NCBI RefSeq assembly: GCF_963678635.1 | Contig: NC_087066.1 | Location: forward strand, 46,411,129 to 46,475,128 | Length of the DNA: 64,000 bases | Direction of reading: 5' to 3' | DNA from: Symsagittifera roscoffensis | Taxonomy: Eukaryota > Xenacoelomorpha > Acoela > Convolutidae | In this document: in pieces, positions 41,991-55,224 of the stretch | Layout of the letters: the number at the start of each line of letters is the position of its first letter | Position numbering within the stretch: the stretch's first letter is position 1 | Notes under the pieces: generated by a model | The model's input: the letters and a program-made list of their open reading frames with translations, nothing else | What the model was told of the DNA's origin: nothing | Databases searched by the model: none | Made by a program: the position numbers and the translations under genes

Positions 41991-42851
41991 CTAGCTGTGG
42001 CTCTGTAATCTTTCTTTAATTCCTGTGGCGTGACCTCTCACCGCTTGCAACTTCTTTGGCGCCAACTCTTGAGGCTTTTCTTTCTTCTTTGCTTCTGCTT
42101 CACTCATCAAGCGCGCCTTGGTTGCTTTGATCCCCGACAGAGCTTTGTCATGTCGTGGATGCTTTGTATATTTCCCTGTATGCCGGAAATGCGGGCTATT
42201 AAATTTAGAATTACCCCTTAGGTTACCAAAGGAGCACCTGGGACCAAGTTTTGAGATGAAATCCTTTCTAAATTTAAAGTTTTTGTTTTGTGATGCATCT
42301 TTGTCTTCTAGGCAAAAACAAATTGCCTTCATACCTAGCTAGAATGTTGGAAAGACCGATACAAGACGGTCCTTTTAACTCTAATTCGCCCAAGAATCTT
42401 CTTTCCAAGTCATCCCGGGACTTGTATCAGCTGTTGCACTGACTTGCAGCTCCTTTGTTAAAAAAAACCAAAACTGTTCTAGTTCAAACCCGCTCGCAGG
42501 TGAGGTTTCAGAAGCAGGTATTCCTTGAACTTCAGCCTTTTTCCTGTGGTGCTGGTGTACTAATAGATAGAGGAGTATAGTGCGTCGGTAGCATATTTTC
42601 AACTCGATTTCCTTCCCATCATTAAAATTATAGGCTAGGGCCAAATTCATTACTCTGCATGATATGATGATTGAGATTGGGTTTATAAGATACAAAGTTA
42701 GCCAACGGATTCGAGAATAAAACGAAAAAATGGTTTCATCAGAACAAAAAAATGTTGCAATCAGTCTGTTGCAATTTGAAACTCGTACGGGTTTCTTAAG
42801 AACAACTCTTTCTATCAGTCTTGCACTAAACAGACAAAACTTGAACATCAT
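41991..42851 (-). pseudogene. Gag relic with zinc-knuckle region, same family as 61060-63945
   Basis: The open stretch 42332-41991 matches the C-terminal Gag of the 61-64 kb copy. It shares G-P-R-C-x-F-x-N-L, the K-H-P-R-H-x-x-A-L-S-G block, K-A-R-L-M-S-E-A-E-A and the K-E-K-P-Q-E-L-A block. The second Cys of the knuckle is changed (C-S-F-G in place of C-F-F-C). The stretch 42851-42381 is less clear. Confidence 0.7.
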
Positions 42852-43229
42852 TTTTTTCCCCTCACGTTAGTGTCTTTTGCACCCGCTGAGTACTATATTT
42901 TCCTCCGAATTGCCTGAGCTAGAATTACTAGCACTGTCAGGTCAACCACTCCTCAAAAAATTTGGTTCGGACTTCTATCCAAATTGTCAATAGTCTGTTT
43001 CTTGAATTGAATTGAACTGAAATGTATTGACCTTAGTTTGATTGGATCTCATAATGAATTGATCTTATCTTAATGTTGTTTGTTTTAATTAAGCTAAGCT
43101 AACAAGTGCAGTCACTAGCTTCTTGTCGATGTCGATCTTTTTAGTTGACCTACTGCACTAGTAATTCTTTGTATTGTTTTTGAGTACACTGTTTGTGCCT
43201 GTATTAAATAACGCTCCGTTTTTCCTTAT

Positions 43230-43800
43230 GGTGAAGGATCAGTTTCCTGACCTTCAGTTCCCTTCCGGACGGTGAAGGTCCTGTTTTCCGACTGGTTCGG
43301 CTAAGCGTTCTCAACCCTTTGGAACCATCTTGGTTTGGAATTCTTCCAGATTGGCAAAATATGAACTTTTTCGGTTTGGTGTTTTCGAAAACTTTCCGAA
43401 TCGACGTTCCGGGTGCTCTTACGAATTGGTAAAATAGGGACCCTTCCGGATTTGGCAAAATAAGGACCCTTAGGATCGAGCAATTAAAAATGTTCCGGAC
43501 CGGCAAAAAGCCCTATTCCGGATTGTCGTTTTCGAGACTCTTCCGGATTAGCGAATTGCGGATCCTTCCAGTTAAGCGCAATAAAAACCTTTCCGGATTG
43601 AGTTTTTCGAGACCGACACGGGTTGGCATTTTGGAGACCTCTCCTGGTTTGATCTTCTTCCGGATTAACGAAAAAAATGGCTTCTTTCGGATTGGCGTTT
43701 TGAGGTCCCTTCCAAATTGGTGAAATGGGGATCTTTCTGCATCGGCGTTTTCGAAACACTTCCGTATTGGCGTTATGGGGATCCGTCCGGGGGCGGTCTT
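43230..43800 (-). repeat. Array of TCCGGAAGGGTC-type repeats
   Basis: On the minus strand the motif TCCGGAAGGG(A/T)(C/A)C recurs every 20-50 bases, separated by fragments such as AAAACGCCAAT. The cognate plus-strand array at 59095-60300 lies upstream of the related Gag in the same relative place, so the array is part of that element's 5' region. Confidence 0.65.
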
Positions 43801-44093
43801 GTCTCTCATCGTATTAAAATAAACAACAAAGAAGGCTTTTTCTTTTGTTCTTGCATCCCTCCAACTACAAAATAAAATAAAATCCTACCTAACAGCGCAA
43901 AACTGATCTTTTTGACTATTCGAACTTTTACAAGTGTAATCAGGGATTGTTCTGCGGCTTCAATCTAAAATTTAAAGCTTTCAGGTCCCCCTTTGTTGAC
44001 TTCGCGTTTCTCCTGGTAAAAAAAAGACGCCTTACGATTTTGGACGTAGTCCAGTTGATTGACCCACAAATTGTTGAACATCATCTCGCTTGA

Positions 44094-46584
44094 TCACCAT
44101 CTACCCTTGGGATCAGTTTCAAGGCTACCATAGCATATACAAACTGTAGAAGACTCTAGCAAGTAAGCGTAACCTGGAGATAGCGCAAGGATTATCTGCA
44201 CGACCTTTGTTGTGAAACATCGGCTCACAGATTTCTCATTGTATACCATGGCAAACAGGAGTGTTGTCAGTGCTTCTGCAATTGTTTCGTGATCGGGATC
44301 CAACACATCAATGAGTCTGCCTTGCAACCCTCGTCTGTGCAAGTGGTCGTTTGCTCCAGCTTTTTTAGTACAACTGGATCCATCCTAGTGACCTTGTGCA
44401 CACTTTTGGCCATTGAGCCAGATTATCCAGAGCCCATAAATCAGGAGCCGTGAGAAAATCACATTAGTTCTTGATGAGTGAACAAATTCGTCTGAACTGG
44501 TCACACTATCAATATGTTCGCCTTCTTGATCTACAGAGGGTCATAAGTTGCAATCAGTATGTCGCCCAGTCATAACTTCAGATATCTGAATCTTCTGTCG
44601 TCCTTATCGTTCGGATTCATCCGAAAATAGTTTTGCGGATGTTTTTTTTAGCTTTTTGGCCAGGAGGCTTAAAAACTATCTGAACATCTTGCAATATTAG
44701 TTTTTGTGTTTTTTTTCTCGGAGAGGAATTTTGTATTTTGTCTTGGAGAAACTTTTTCCCACACGTTTTGAGTGTCCAATCGTGAAATTTTGCGGTAAAC
44801 CTTCAACATTCTTAGTCTCAGCATGCTTTCAGTATTGAATTTTTTTCTTGAAGGATCCCATCTACTCCAAGTATCCGTTATAAAATCAAAACCAAGGGGT
44901 CTTCTCCATCGTTCGAAACGTGAGCTTTTCCATATCGAGTAACCATTCTGTATTGCGTCCAGTTACGATTCCGGTCTGGATCACATCAAGCCGCTGTATT
45001 GATCAGGCACCACTATGTGTGATGTCAGCTCGAGAACTGCCTTGCATGTCTGGAGGCACTGGCAAAGGGGTCTTAGAAACGGTGGATGCCAGAGAGGTAG
45101 TTGATTCCAGCTCATTGGGTCTTCCAAGTCTACTCTCTAGGGCTTGCCAATAAGGAGTGGTGATGTTCTCATATCTATCTATCAATTCCCAGCTAGGATT
45201 GAACGCTCTTGCAGTCGCTTCCGGGCCCAGGGTCTCAGACGATTAGGAAGTGTTTCTCTGGCCAGAAGGCTTTCAATTTTTTGCGGGCTCAGTCCGATTC
45301 AGTACGCCCATTTTCTTCATTATCGCTTCTAATTCTTCCCCTTTTGTCTGACATGACAGCTTTGTCTGCCTGATAGGTTTTAAGTGTTGTCTTTGTTGAC
45401 AATACGATGGTCGGTCAATTGCAGAATGGCTTTTATATCCAATAACCTGAGTTCGTTTGGGCTCCTGTGTTCGCTGATGAAATCGGCCTCCGGGTTTATA
45501 GGAACTGTACATGAAACATTGATCCTCTGATTGAACTTGTTTTACAGCTCATTCAACAGACGAATCATTATTGATGCTTTTTTCTACTTCAGGTGAAATG
45601 AGTGTCCTAGAGACGCTATTTGTGCCCAGCAAGACTATAATTGTGACCACTTTATCTTCGCTTAGGAAATTCGTCATTTTGATGGGTAAAGCTGCTGAAG
45701 CTCCGCCAAAAGAAGCTACAGTGGTTTGCACACCCGTTCATACTTCTGCCAAATATCTCACCAAGCTATCTCCAGTTATTAGATATCTGCAACCAGGAGG
45801 AATAATTTGTTGAACCAACGCTGGGTTCCAAGACCAGCTGTTGAAACAAGTCCTTGGCTGGTCCAAAACCAACTGGACAAAAGGTGTCCTCGCATTAAGA
45901 TCTTTTTCAAAATCACCCTTACTTGATCTCATTTTTGCCTCACTGTGCGCGGGACTATCTGATACAACGGCCATCCATTCTTTTCTAGCAGGTAAGTAGT
46001 CGGCAGGTTGGGAAGGATCGCTCTTAACAAGCTCCTTTCTCTCGCTCGATTGATTTCTTCCATCACTGCTTTGACTACTCAAACCTCTCTAGAAATTGTG
46101 GGGCCAGGTAGTAATCGGAGGAGTCCAGTACTGTGCTTCTAGGAATGAGTGTAGGACCATGCGCTTGCTGAGTAGCCATGGGCTCGCTTGGCCTTTAGAG
46201 ATCTTGATGCATTCATTTTGGACCAACTGCAAGGGTTCATAGGCCTTCGCCTTGTTTTCAGCCAGCTTCACACACAGTTATTCCCAGTCTCGCTCAGTCT
46301 TTCCGTCTAATGTCTCCATCATTTCCCAAATCTTTAGTTCATTCTCCTTCACCTTGAATTTCTTCGGCGTTGAAGCAGCTTTTGCGCAGAGTCCGCTGAA
46401 TATGAGAGGCCCGGTCCTTTACGTGACCTCCTGTCGCCAAGGAAAAGCTCCGCTGAGGTACTCAACTTGTACCCCTTTTGATTGCCGGGCAATTCGCCTA
46501 CACTCCACCGCATTAGTCAGCTGCTATCCCTATCGGCGGTACCTGACTCACGGAAGGCTAGGAGAATTACTAATTCTGTGGTAG
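44094..46584 (-). pseudogene. Decayed ORF with SGNH/GDSL-hydrolase motifs
   Basis: One minus-strand frame stays recognisable from about 46271 to 44094, broken mainly by in-frame stops (46089, 45738, 45549, 45273, 45003). Its centre shows I-T-G-D-S-L (block I Ser, near 45770), S-F-G-G-A (block II, near 45705) and L-L-G-T-N-S-V (block III, near 45630). That order and spacing fit the SGNH/GDSL esterase fold. The later Asp/His block is not clear. SGNH domains are known from the ORF1 of some CR1-type LINEs and from gag-type genes of other retroelements. What it did here is unknown. Confidence 0.55.
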
Positions 46585-46814
46585 GATTCACACGGCCGTC
46601 TTTTCCCATCTCACTCAACAAAGTCACCACAAACATCGTTTAGTCAAGAGCTTAGAGTCTGAAATTGAATCCAATGTCTGCTGATATATCTTGTGCATAG
46701 CAGTTCCTAGGCTCGTTATGATCAAATTCAAAAAATCTTGTCATTCTTTTCTTGTTTTTGTGATTCAATAATTTTCAATGAACAAGAATTAGTTCTGATC
46801 AATCTAAAAAGTAG

Positions 46815-47350
46815 TATCGAGTTGGGTCGCCCACCTCATTTACACGGAGCATTAGGTTGTTTTAATGGCTTATAGCTGTCATCTAAATATTTGGACTGAT
46901 CCTTACTGAGAAACAAAATATACCACCACCTAATTTAAAATATATCATAAACTTAAAATTCACATAAATTAACATAGAACACAACATAACTTACAACAAA
47001 ACAAAACAAATTAAGTGAAATATAGCTAATCTTAGGTCATCATATAAAACACATCACTAATTTCCTATCCGTTTGTTCAATTCTCACATATAGAACTTAA
47101 GTTTTAACGAAGAAATTTCAAAATTCATTGTTCACTTCAATGTATACTTCAGTGTCAAAATCCGAAAAAATCACGTAAAATAGGGATTATAATTCTCTTG
47201 AGTAGAGTTTTCCTCTATTAGGATGATAGACCGGTAAGGAGAGTGTGATCACTCCTCTTTCAACAACAAAAATGTTGTAGCCTAGTTAGTGCTAGTAATC
47301 GTTTCTCAGGGTTCTCGTATTATTTATCAGTGGCTTTGGCTACTAAAAAG
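46815..47350 (-). repeat. Candidate LTR end and primer-binding site of an old minus-strand element
   Basis: On the minus strand an AT-rich block without ORFs ends near GTAAATGAGG, followed by TGGGCGACCC (about 46825-46834), which could be a primer-binding site related to, but different from, that of E1 and E2. The SGNH ORF begins downstream. No partner LTR was identified. Confidence 0.25.
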
Positions 47351-47398
47351 CAAAAACTTTTGTGATGCAGCAGCCAACACCGACTAAACGTTCACATT

Positions 47399-47580
47399 GC
47401 AATGGCGCATGTGCGATCGTTGAGTATAAAGTCACTGTCAGTGATAAGGATGTTGATCGAATAAGGATTTGGGACGTCAAAATACGGGATTATCGCAATG
47501 GTGCATGTGCGTTTCTTGAGTATAAAGTCACTAACAGTGATAATGATGTTGATCGAGTAAGGATTTTGGACGTCAAAATG
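47399..47580. repeat. Two tandem copies of an about 97-bp unit
   Basis: The segment from GCAATGGCGCATGTGCG to GACGTCAAAAT is repeated once with a handful of changes, in frame in a 100-codon plus-strand ORF (47362-47664). It is probably a simple duplication in non-coding DNA. Confidence 0.6.
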
Positions 47581-47805
47581 CAGTTCAAAAACACTCCAGT
47601 AGGCCAGTTTTCTAAAGGTTTTCTCCTTCTGTCTCTATTTGTTTTGTGTTTCTTGCCAACTTGAACCTTTTTCTACTCCGACTACCCGGACAAAAAAATC
47701 CATTGATTTCCCCGTTTGTTGCCCATGACGAAGCAGCTCAAGTTGGATTCAGGTATATTTGGAGGTCCATCTGAAGTGACCCATTTGGAATCAGTGCTAT
47801 CCTCG

Positions 47806-50350
47806 CTAATGAGCTTTTTGCAAGTCAAATTGACTTCTTAAATTGTTGGAATTGTCAAATATCCTTTGAAGTATCCTTTCGTTTGTTAGTCTTTGATCTT
47901 TTACTTGCTCAACCTGTCGTTCAGACTCCCTTTCACGCTCTGGTTGATCTTCAATCCAGTCAGTATGCCTGACATGGACCAAGTCAATGTGGAGTGAGAT
48001 TATTATCTCAACAAGCTCAACTACTGATTCTATTACTTCCTTCATAAAAATTTTATCCACGACAAAGTCATCACCGTACCAGGATCCTTGATCTTTCCAA
48101 ATAAAACCATCTCGCTCATTCGAGTTCTCAAGTTTTCCTGTTTGCACCAAATTAGTGGCGTCCCATCTAGAAAGCTGATAAAGCTCACGTGTATAACTGA
48201 GTGCCAATACGCCGTGATCAAGAAGTCTGGAAACCCATATGTCACTGTCGGTGGAAAGACGCAAGTAACATTTTCTCCCAGTCCTCTTACTATTGGCAGA
48301 GAATCAGATCGCATGGCCAGACATAGGTTGGTCAAGAGAGGTATACTTCTATGTGCTTCCAGAACTTGCTCTCTAATTTTCGGGACAGTTTCTTCTCCCC
48401 TCAAACGTCTGTATCAGAAAATATTCTACCAGGAGCGTCTCCAGTCATGAGGCGCACTTGTAGGAGGAGGTGTCAAGACTTGGGCGAACTTTAGCCATGG
48501 CCATCGGGTCCACATACTTTATCCTACGATAAAATTACCTCAGATTCCCATACGTCAGGAGTCTCAGAGTCAAGTAACCGCAATCTGCAGAGTCTCCGCA
48601 TCCCTACTGAACATGAAGGCTGCACCCATATCGAACCAGCCGCTATGGAAAATTGCTAGTATTAAGTTGATTGACATGCTCAAGTGGTCCTGAAGAAAGG
48701 TGTCATTGATGGTCTTCTCCGCAAAGAACAACCCATCCTCATATTTTTTCTACCAGCAAAGACTCAACAGTCCCAAAATCTCAAGCTCCTTCCTCTTTCT
48801 CAACTCTCCTGTGGCGTGAGTTTTCCTGAAATTGATGATGGTCGTGTCATTCGTCAAAGAGACGAATTTTCCCACCGACAATCTCTTCTTCACCTCTTGC
48901 TTGAGCTGGTTCTGCATGAATTCCTACATTTGCTTTGTCAAGGCAGGTACTGTCTCTTTCATTTTGCTACCCACACTTTCCAATCTCAGCGTCAGATATG
49001 GCCACCTTCCTCTCTCTTGAATGAGGCGATACACCAACGACTCTAGTTGCGTCTTCGCGTAGATCACACTTCTCCGTTTACGTACAGGCCGCTTCGAGCT
49101 GCCCGTGGAGCCCATGAGTGTGAGTTCCATGTTCTGGAACCAAATGCTCGTGGTCAAGTGGTTGACTGCGTAATGGTCATCATTGATCTCTGGTTTGAAC
49201 TTCAGTTGCCTCGCCATATTCGAGTTCTCCAATCACAACACTTCAAGCACTATCAAGACATCCGCGAGCTCGTAAAAGCCTGTCAGGGCATGAAATATAG
49301 GACCAATATAGGACCCAACCTGCCACCACTCCCGACCTCAAGGTTCTCAAAACATTCGGTTCAATTTATCGATTAGGATCAGCCATCAGCGTACACAGTC
49401 CGCTGCCTTCCGAATTGAAGGGCAGGTGGCGACGTGAACAAAACTTTTGTTTTCGTTTCCAGCCTGACCGCCATCAACTCTTGTATCTCGTTCATCGCGG
49501 AGAACAACGTTTGTACTGCTTCCCAGATCTTCCTCGACGCGGGCTCCCCACTCCTCATGCGCTCTAGAAATCCGGCTGCGTGTAGGTGGTTATTCATCCC
49601 CCGCAAACAGTATCACCTCGGGCTTGCATGGTGTCTCCTATTTTATCGCTACCACCAGAGTCAACATCATGTTCAGTTCGGCCACCGGCAACTTGAATAC
49701 AAGAGTTTCCGATCAGCACAATTTCTCGACGTTACCGCGAAGTCCGAACCAGCGACGATTATTACTAGAGTGGCTCCCAGATCCGAACGATCGTAGGCAG
49801 CCAGCGCCTTAGCCATTTTAGACGTTTCAAGTTCATCTCCGTATCTTGCATTTTTCGACAAATCTAAACCCACATAAACAGTGTCAGGAAGCCCCATAGC
49901 CTTGGGATCTAGAAATTTCTCCACCGCCAGTATCGCCACCCTTAATCTGACCAGGCCCGGGCTGTGTTTTGGAGGCTCCGCGATTGCACCGGAACTCCTC
50001 AGCTCGTTTAGGGGTCGATAGTTTATCGATCCAGAGAACACCCTCCTCTGGACACCTTTCAATTCCGCCGTCTCCCTGGTCGTCTCTCGAGAAAATTGCA
50101 CCTCAGGCACTTTCAGCCACTCCACGCAATAATGACTGTTCAGGTCCTCATGAGACAATCCCCTGAGCTCTTGAACCTCCATCAACTGTTTCCGCCAAGC
50201 AAACTCCTTCAGGTCTAAGTTCCTCAACCTCTCCAGGTATTTGACCTTGCTTGTGCCCTCCAGAGTTTCTTCTAAGTACTTGTTTTCGTTGGCCCTCTCA
50301 ACAACCACGACAGAAGACCCCACCGAGCTCTGCGGCGTCGAGGAGCCCAT
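47806..50350 (-). pseudogene. Decayed minus-strand ORF region, product unrecognised
   Basis: The best-preserved piece, 50350-49673, encodes 225 residues. It starts M-G-S-S-T-P, has a charged helical N-terminal half, and then a block containing V-Y-V-G-L-D-L-S-K-N and I-V-A-G-S-D-F-A-V. The same frame resumes at 49606-49379. Further pieces (49232-48924, 48404-48042, 48264-47806) change frame. GC content is higher than in E1 and E2, as in the SGNH ORF, suggesting one old element family. I cannot assign a function. Confidence 0.4.
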
Positions 50351-50942
50351 CGTGTCTTTTTTCGAAGATGTCGAGCTCGGCTGCCTGTTCCTTCTACTCG
50401 CTGAACTGTCTCTAGAATAGATCCCCCCAACCTGTCTTTCACCGGACTAAATGGGAAGAAAAAAGGTCTTGGAGGTAGGCCAAAGGTGAACTATCCAATT
50501 TCCAGTAAATCTGACTCCATATGGTTTATATGCTTCTGAAAGACCTTGTTCAACCACTTCACGCCTTTGGGTCAATCAAAGTGGATCCCATCGTAGGAAC
50601 ATCCGGACGATAGGAAACCCTCCATCATGCGGGCAACATCCAGCAATCTCGACGGCAGAATACTGCTCCTTTGTATGTCGAGTATTGTCCCATTGATGTG
50701 ACGCACCCACTCGTTCATGCTCAGTCCATTGTCATTTAGCATCATAATTTATACCGTATAAATCGTCAAAATCTCAGGGTCCAAATAGATTTTTGCCTCC
50801 TGTAACAAGCAGCTCACTTTCTCTGGCAATTGAGTCATTTTCCTAGATTCACCTCTAGAAACTAGATTCCCTGACTAAACTGTCTCCTACTATCAAAAAG
50901 ACCGCGCCCTCAGGTCTACTCCTTTTCTCAGGAGGTAATCAG

Positions 50943-52790
50943 TCAGGCCGCTTCATTGAAGGCCGCCCTCCTTTCCCATTGGGTGCTCGTCCAGTCCTCC
51001 TTGTGATGTAGGTGGTATCTCCCATTGACTTCCTTCTTGTAATTCGAAATGATGGCATACCTCACTGGTTTCTTCTTCCAAGTGAACGGTTCTCCTTCCG
51101 ATGCGGGTCTTACGGGGGTGCTTGATTGCAATCTCTATTGTAACACCTTGAGGCGCGAAGTTCCCGCGCTACCCTGGCTACCGGCGGTCGAACTGGGTGT
51201 CAGGCCAGATAGTGCCACATCCACTGCCAGCGGCTTCGTTTGACTCAACTTCAGATCTCTCAAGGATAGCATGGGTTCTGGAGGGGTCCATGTCTCCAGA
51301 TCTTTGTTTATTTTTTCCTGAGCTACTCGATCAAGATATATGCGACCAGTTGCCCTGGGGGTTTCGTCCACTTCCACTTTCGAATCCGGCCTTGATCGCG
51401 TTATCAGAAGTTCGCTTATCGCCTTCACCTTCCGCTCCTTACTTTTTATAGTTTCTTGCTGCAATCTCTGCATCTGCTCGAGCTCTGATTTAGCCGCTCC
51501 CACTGCAGCATCTCGACCTGCTCAAGTTCTGACTTCAACTGGTCGCTGGTTTCCGCTTCCTGCTGCAGTTTCTGCATCTTCACTAGCTCAACTCTCAATT
51601 GGTCCCTCCCTAGAATGGTTTGGCTTGCTCCATCCGCCTTGGAATCTTTCCAAATCCCTCCTTAGTCTGGTGGTGTCTGGATATGCTTCTTCTTGCGGAC
51701 TCCTTGCCTTCTCCTGCGACTCCAGCTGTAGGATGGAATTCAACATCATTCAACATCATTTCTGCTCGACCACTCGGGATTAGTCCAGATCCCTCAGACA
51801 CCTGTATAACTCATCAAGTGTGGGCTTTTTCAGCGCCGCGGACATAGATTTCGATAAAAGATCGGCCCTATTTAATTATCGTAGAATGCTCAAGAAAGTA
51901 CCAAACCAAATTACCACTCAAAAATGTCAACCAAGATCAATTACCCAAGTGAGGAAGGCGCATCCAATTTGGACTGTATAGCACAGTAATTATCTGCCTG
52001 CTCACTACTCATTGGATTCATCCTTGTCTCGAGACTCCAAAATTTACCATTTACGGTTCCATACCGTTTCCTCACTTCTTCCTCACGTCTCTCTTGATGA
52101 GCTTTTCTCGTTCCTTGTCGGTCTGTTCTAATTTTTCAGCCATCCATAATAATTTTTCCCCAGTTGCTCTTGCCATGGTGAAGTAGTTATCAGGGTTCTC
52201 ATTTTTGTTACGCCTGATCTCCCTCTTCAACTCTTACCGGTGTTGGTTACCGCATTTGGGTTTTTTCTCTAACTGATCTAGCTTTGGCATCAAGTCCACC
52301 TTGTCTATCGGCGATCCCTTTTATTATATTGATGTTCCCGCTGTATGAATCTCTGGTTACCCCGTTTTTTGGCGCTTGTTCTCCTCCTCTGGGGGGTATC
52401 CGTTGTTATGACTGAAACACTCCCAAAGGTCTTGCTTTTGCAGGTCCCACTTATCACCTCTTCTTCATCTTTCGGTCTCATCCAAACATGGCAGTCAATA
52501 GCTCCGTGAAGGATGTCCTCTTCGACTGCGAATCGTCGTTTATTGTTTCTGGGGTTATGCCAGTGATCTCGTTACCATTACCTATCGGCGAGAACTCAAT
52601 TGTTTTTGCTCCTTGCTCATCGGTATTTGGCATGGGTTTTGATTCCGTCGTCTTCTTTTCGACGTCATCTATACTTTGCTCAGGCGTCTCTAGATCAACC
52701 TCTGAAACGAGTGCACTCTCTCGTTTCTCAAGTTTTTCACCAGCTGCTTCTTTTGATCGTTGTTCCTCTTCGTGTTAAATATGCTAACTG
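50943..52790 (-). pseudogene. Decayed minus-strand Gag-like N-terminal region
   Basis: Around 52780-52488 the minus strand reads an acidic stretch ending in S-F-T-E-L-L-T-A-M-F-G, which resembles the S-F-A-E-I-V-K-N-T-F-G block of the 61-kb Gag. Downstream, coiled-coil-like Glu/Lys/Arg segments (for example 51503-51135, with S-E-L-E-Q-M-Q-R-L) follow in broken frames. It may be the front of the same decayed element as the ORFs at 50.3-44 kb. No enzyme motif was seen. Confidence 0.4.
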
Positions 52791-53139
52791 AAAATTTTCT
52801 CTTCTTTAACATCGGTACTGTTACCATCGGTGTCAGTTTTGACGATTTTGCCTTGGTGCGCCTTTGCCTTTCTCTGGTTACGGCACCCTTGTTTTCTCCC
52901 TTTTCCCCTGTTTGCCCAATGCTATCTTTTACAATTTTATTGTATGTAAACTTTTACAAAGACACAGGTAATGAACAAAATTTTATTATTAAAAAGTATT
53001 ACAGGCTATTTAACCTTTATAAAACAATTTTGGTAAATTATCTTTTTCAACGGACTGGCTTAAATATTAATGATCATAGTGGTTTCTTGCTGTTCGTATT
53101 TCATGACTCTAGCGCAGTGCACTTGATTTAGCCTCCGAG

Positions 53140-53770
53140 TACACCCAAAAACCAAGCTGTTGGGCAGCTATTTGAAATTCCCAAGACCTAATTACCTTAG
53201 TATTGTGCAGTAGTTTTAGCTTCCCAAGACTCAAGCGGTTGAGCAGCTATTTTAGCTTCCCAGGACTTAAGCGTTGGGCAGTTGTTTTAATTTCACAGGA
53301 CTCAAATGTTGGGCACTTATTTTAGCTTCCCAGGACTCAAGTGTTGGGCAGTTGATTTAGCTTCCCAGGACTCAAGTGTTGGGCAATTGTTTTAGCTTCC
53401 CAGGATTCAAGTCTTGGGCAGTTGTTTTAGCTTCCCAGGACTCCAGAGTTGGGCAGTTGTCTTAGCTTCCCAGGACTCAAGTGTTGGGTAGTTAACTTAG
53501 CTTCCCGAACTCAAATGTTGGGCAGTTGTTTTAGCTTCTTAGGACGCCAGCAAATCTAGTGTTGGGCAGTTGATTTAGCTTCCCAGGACTCCTGCAAACC
53601 AGTGTTGGGCAATTGATTTGGCTTCCGAGGACTCCACCACATTCAATGTTGCGCAGTTGATTTAGCTTCCCAACACTTCAGCAAACCCGTGTTGGGCAGT
53701 CATTTTAGCTTTCTGAGACTCAAGCAAATCTAGCGCTCGGAAATTGTTCTAACTTCCCCAGACTGCCTCG
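53140..53770. repeat. Minisatellite, unit about 35 bases, about 17 copies
   Basis: The unit contains GTTGGGCAGTTG, TTTTAGCTTCCC and AGGACTCAAG. Copies are tandem from about 53145 to 53765. The central ones are near-identical; the outer ones, including variants with CAGCAAACCC inserts, are more diverged, as expected for an array that turns over in the middle. Confidence 0.85.
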
Positions 53771-54374
53771 AAAATTTGTGTAGAATGTCCCACTATCCAA
53801 TAATAATGCCAAAAGTTGATTAAGACGACTCATAAAAATTTTTCGCCTTCCCTCAATCAATTTCAATTGAAATTTTTTGATCGGGTTCCTACACCAGGTT
53901 ATATTTGAAAGTTTTTCAATATGAAGTCTGATTGTTTTACGAAGGTTCCAATTTTTGAAGTTTAACCAAGTAAAAACTCAAAACACGTTCTAAAATCTCC
54001 AAAAAATTGTCCTTTACCGTCTATGTAAAAACTTTCGTTCCAAAAAACTTGTCTTGTACGTGGTTGTCACGCGTTATCTCTTTTACTGTTGTGGATACGT
54101 AATTCTTTGCCTTAAAGTTTTTTCTCCGCGAGTTCCTTTTTGGTTACTTTCGTGTTTCAAACTCTTTTTTCTGGTCTGTATTGCAGTTAATGTGGGTTGT
54201 GGTTAATGTAATGTAACCAAATTGTCGATGCCAACTGTTTGGTTTCAGTATTAAGACAACTTTCAACCGGTTGTTACATTTTCCAACCAGAACCTTAATT
54301 TTAACAATCCCCTTGTTGAACCTCCCCCTTTTTAGGCCCCCCTTGAGTGAAAAGCCCCTTAAGCGTGATGGGTG

Positions 54375-55051
54375 CCATAAGCGCCATAAAAACACTATGT
54401 AACAATCGTCCGCTTACGTCAATTGTGAGGTTAAGAGAAAAAGACCTTTTGACCATTGGCTTAAGGGTCAGGGACACTACCTCTTTTGTTTTTGCACCTC
54501 ATTCTGTCGAAGCCAATTCGGTTCGCTTAAGACAATGGACATCATGATCGTGTTACAGCTGAAAAGCTTCTACCAAAATACCCACCCCCCCCCCCCGCCC
54601 ACTTTCTAGAAATAAGAACGTCCCCATTACTAGACGTCTAACTACCTAAAGCACCAACCACGACGCCGTAAAAAACAAGGTTGGAAACTCAAGTATAACA
54701 CTAATTTGATTAGACACTGGACCGTTGATCCGATTCATATTCATCAACCTAAAACGCGCCTTCTCTAAACACGGCTGTGTAAAATATACTCTAGAAAAAA
54801 ATTCAGTACTCACTTATCAAATGTCTCTAGGATCAAGTAAATAATATAACTAAAGTAACTCTAGAAGTTTGAGGAGTAATCAGTTTAAGCTCAAGAAGTT
54901 TTTTTGTCTGAACCATTGGGTCGCGTCACTCGTCGACCTGCCCAATCAAGGTTCTCCTTGCTCCATTAATAGCGTTCTCGCAATAGTTCTCGGCGTACTC
55001 TATCAGGAACAAGACAGTTCTATTCGAATTGATTATTATTGACCCGTCATT
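54375..55051. mobile_element. Internally deleted relative of the hAT element at 56132-58571
   Basis: 54375-54905 is a direct, diverged copy of 56142-56660. The next recognisable block, about 55012-55051, matches 57591-57631. The transposase segment that separates these blocks in the right-hand copy is missing here. That is the usual origin of non-autonomous derivatives. Confidence 0.65.
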
Positions 55052-55224
55052 TTTCCGTCATTTTTCCCGCTATTTTTAATCAGCTTTTCTGATATTTTAC
55101 TTCTTCATTTCAGTTGCTGCGATAAACTTGAGCATTACATGGCAATTCAATTTTTTTTTCACCAAAATCAAGGTAAAACTTAAGGATATGACCGACTGGA
55201 ACATGTGGTCGCAGCATGGTTTTT

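Noticed and set aside
42030-42342. Plus-strand ORFs over the Gag relic
   Set aside because: The minus strand matches the 63-kb zinc-knuckle Gag; the plus frames have no such support.
43204-43809. Several overlapping ORFs with repeated S-G-R-x-P-I-L-P type peptides, considered as a repeat protein
   Set aside because: The period comes from the non-coding TCCGGAAGGG array, and both strands and several frames are open for the same reason.
48088-49796. Plus-strand ORFs of about 100-120 codons
   Set aside because: Complement of the decayed minus-strand ORFs, which keep better protein-like composition; neither strand gives a recognised domain.
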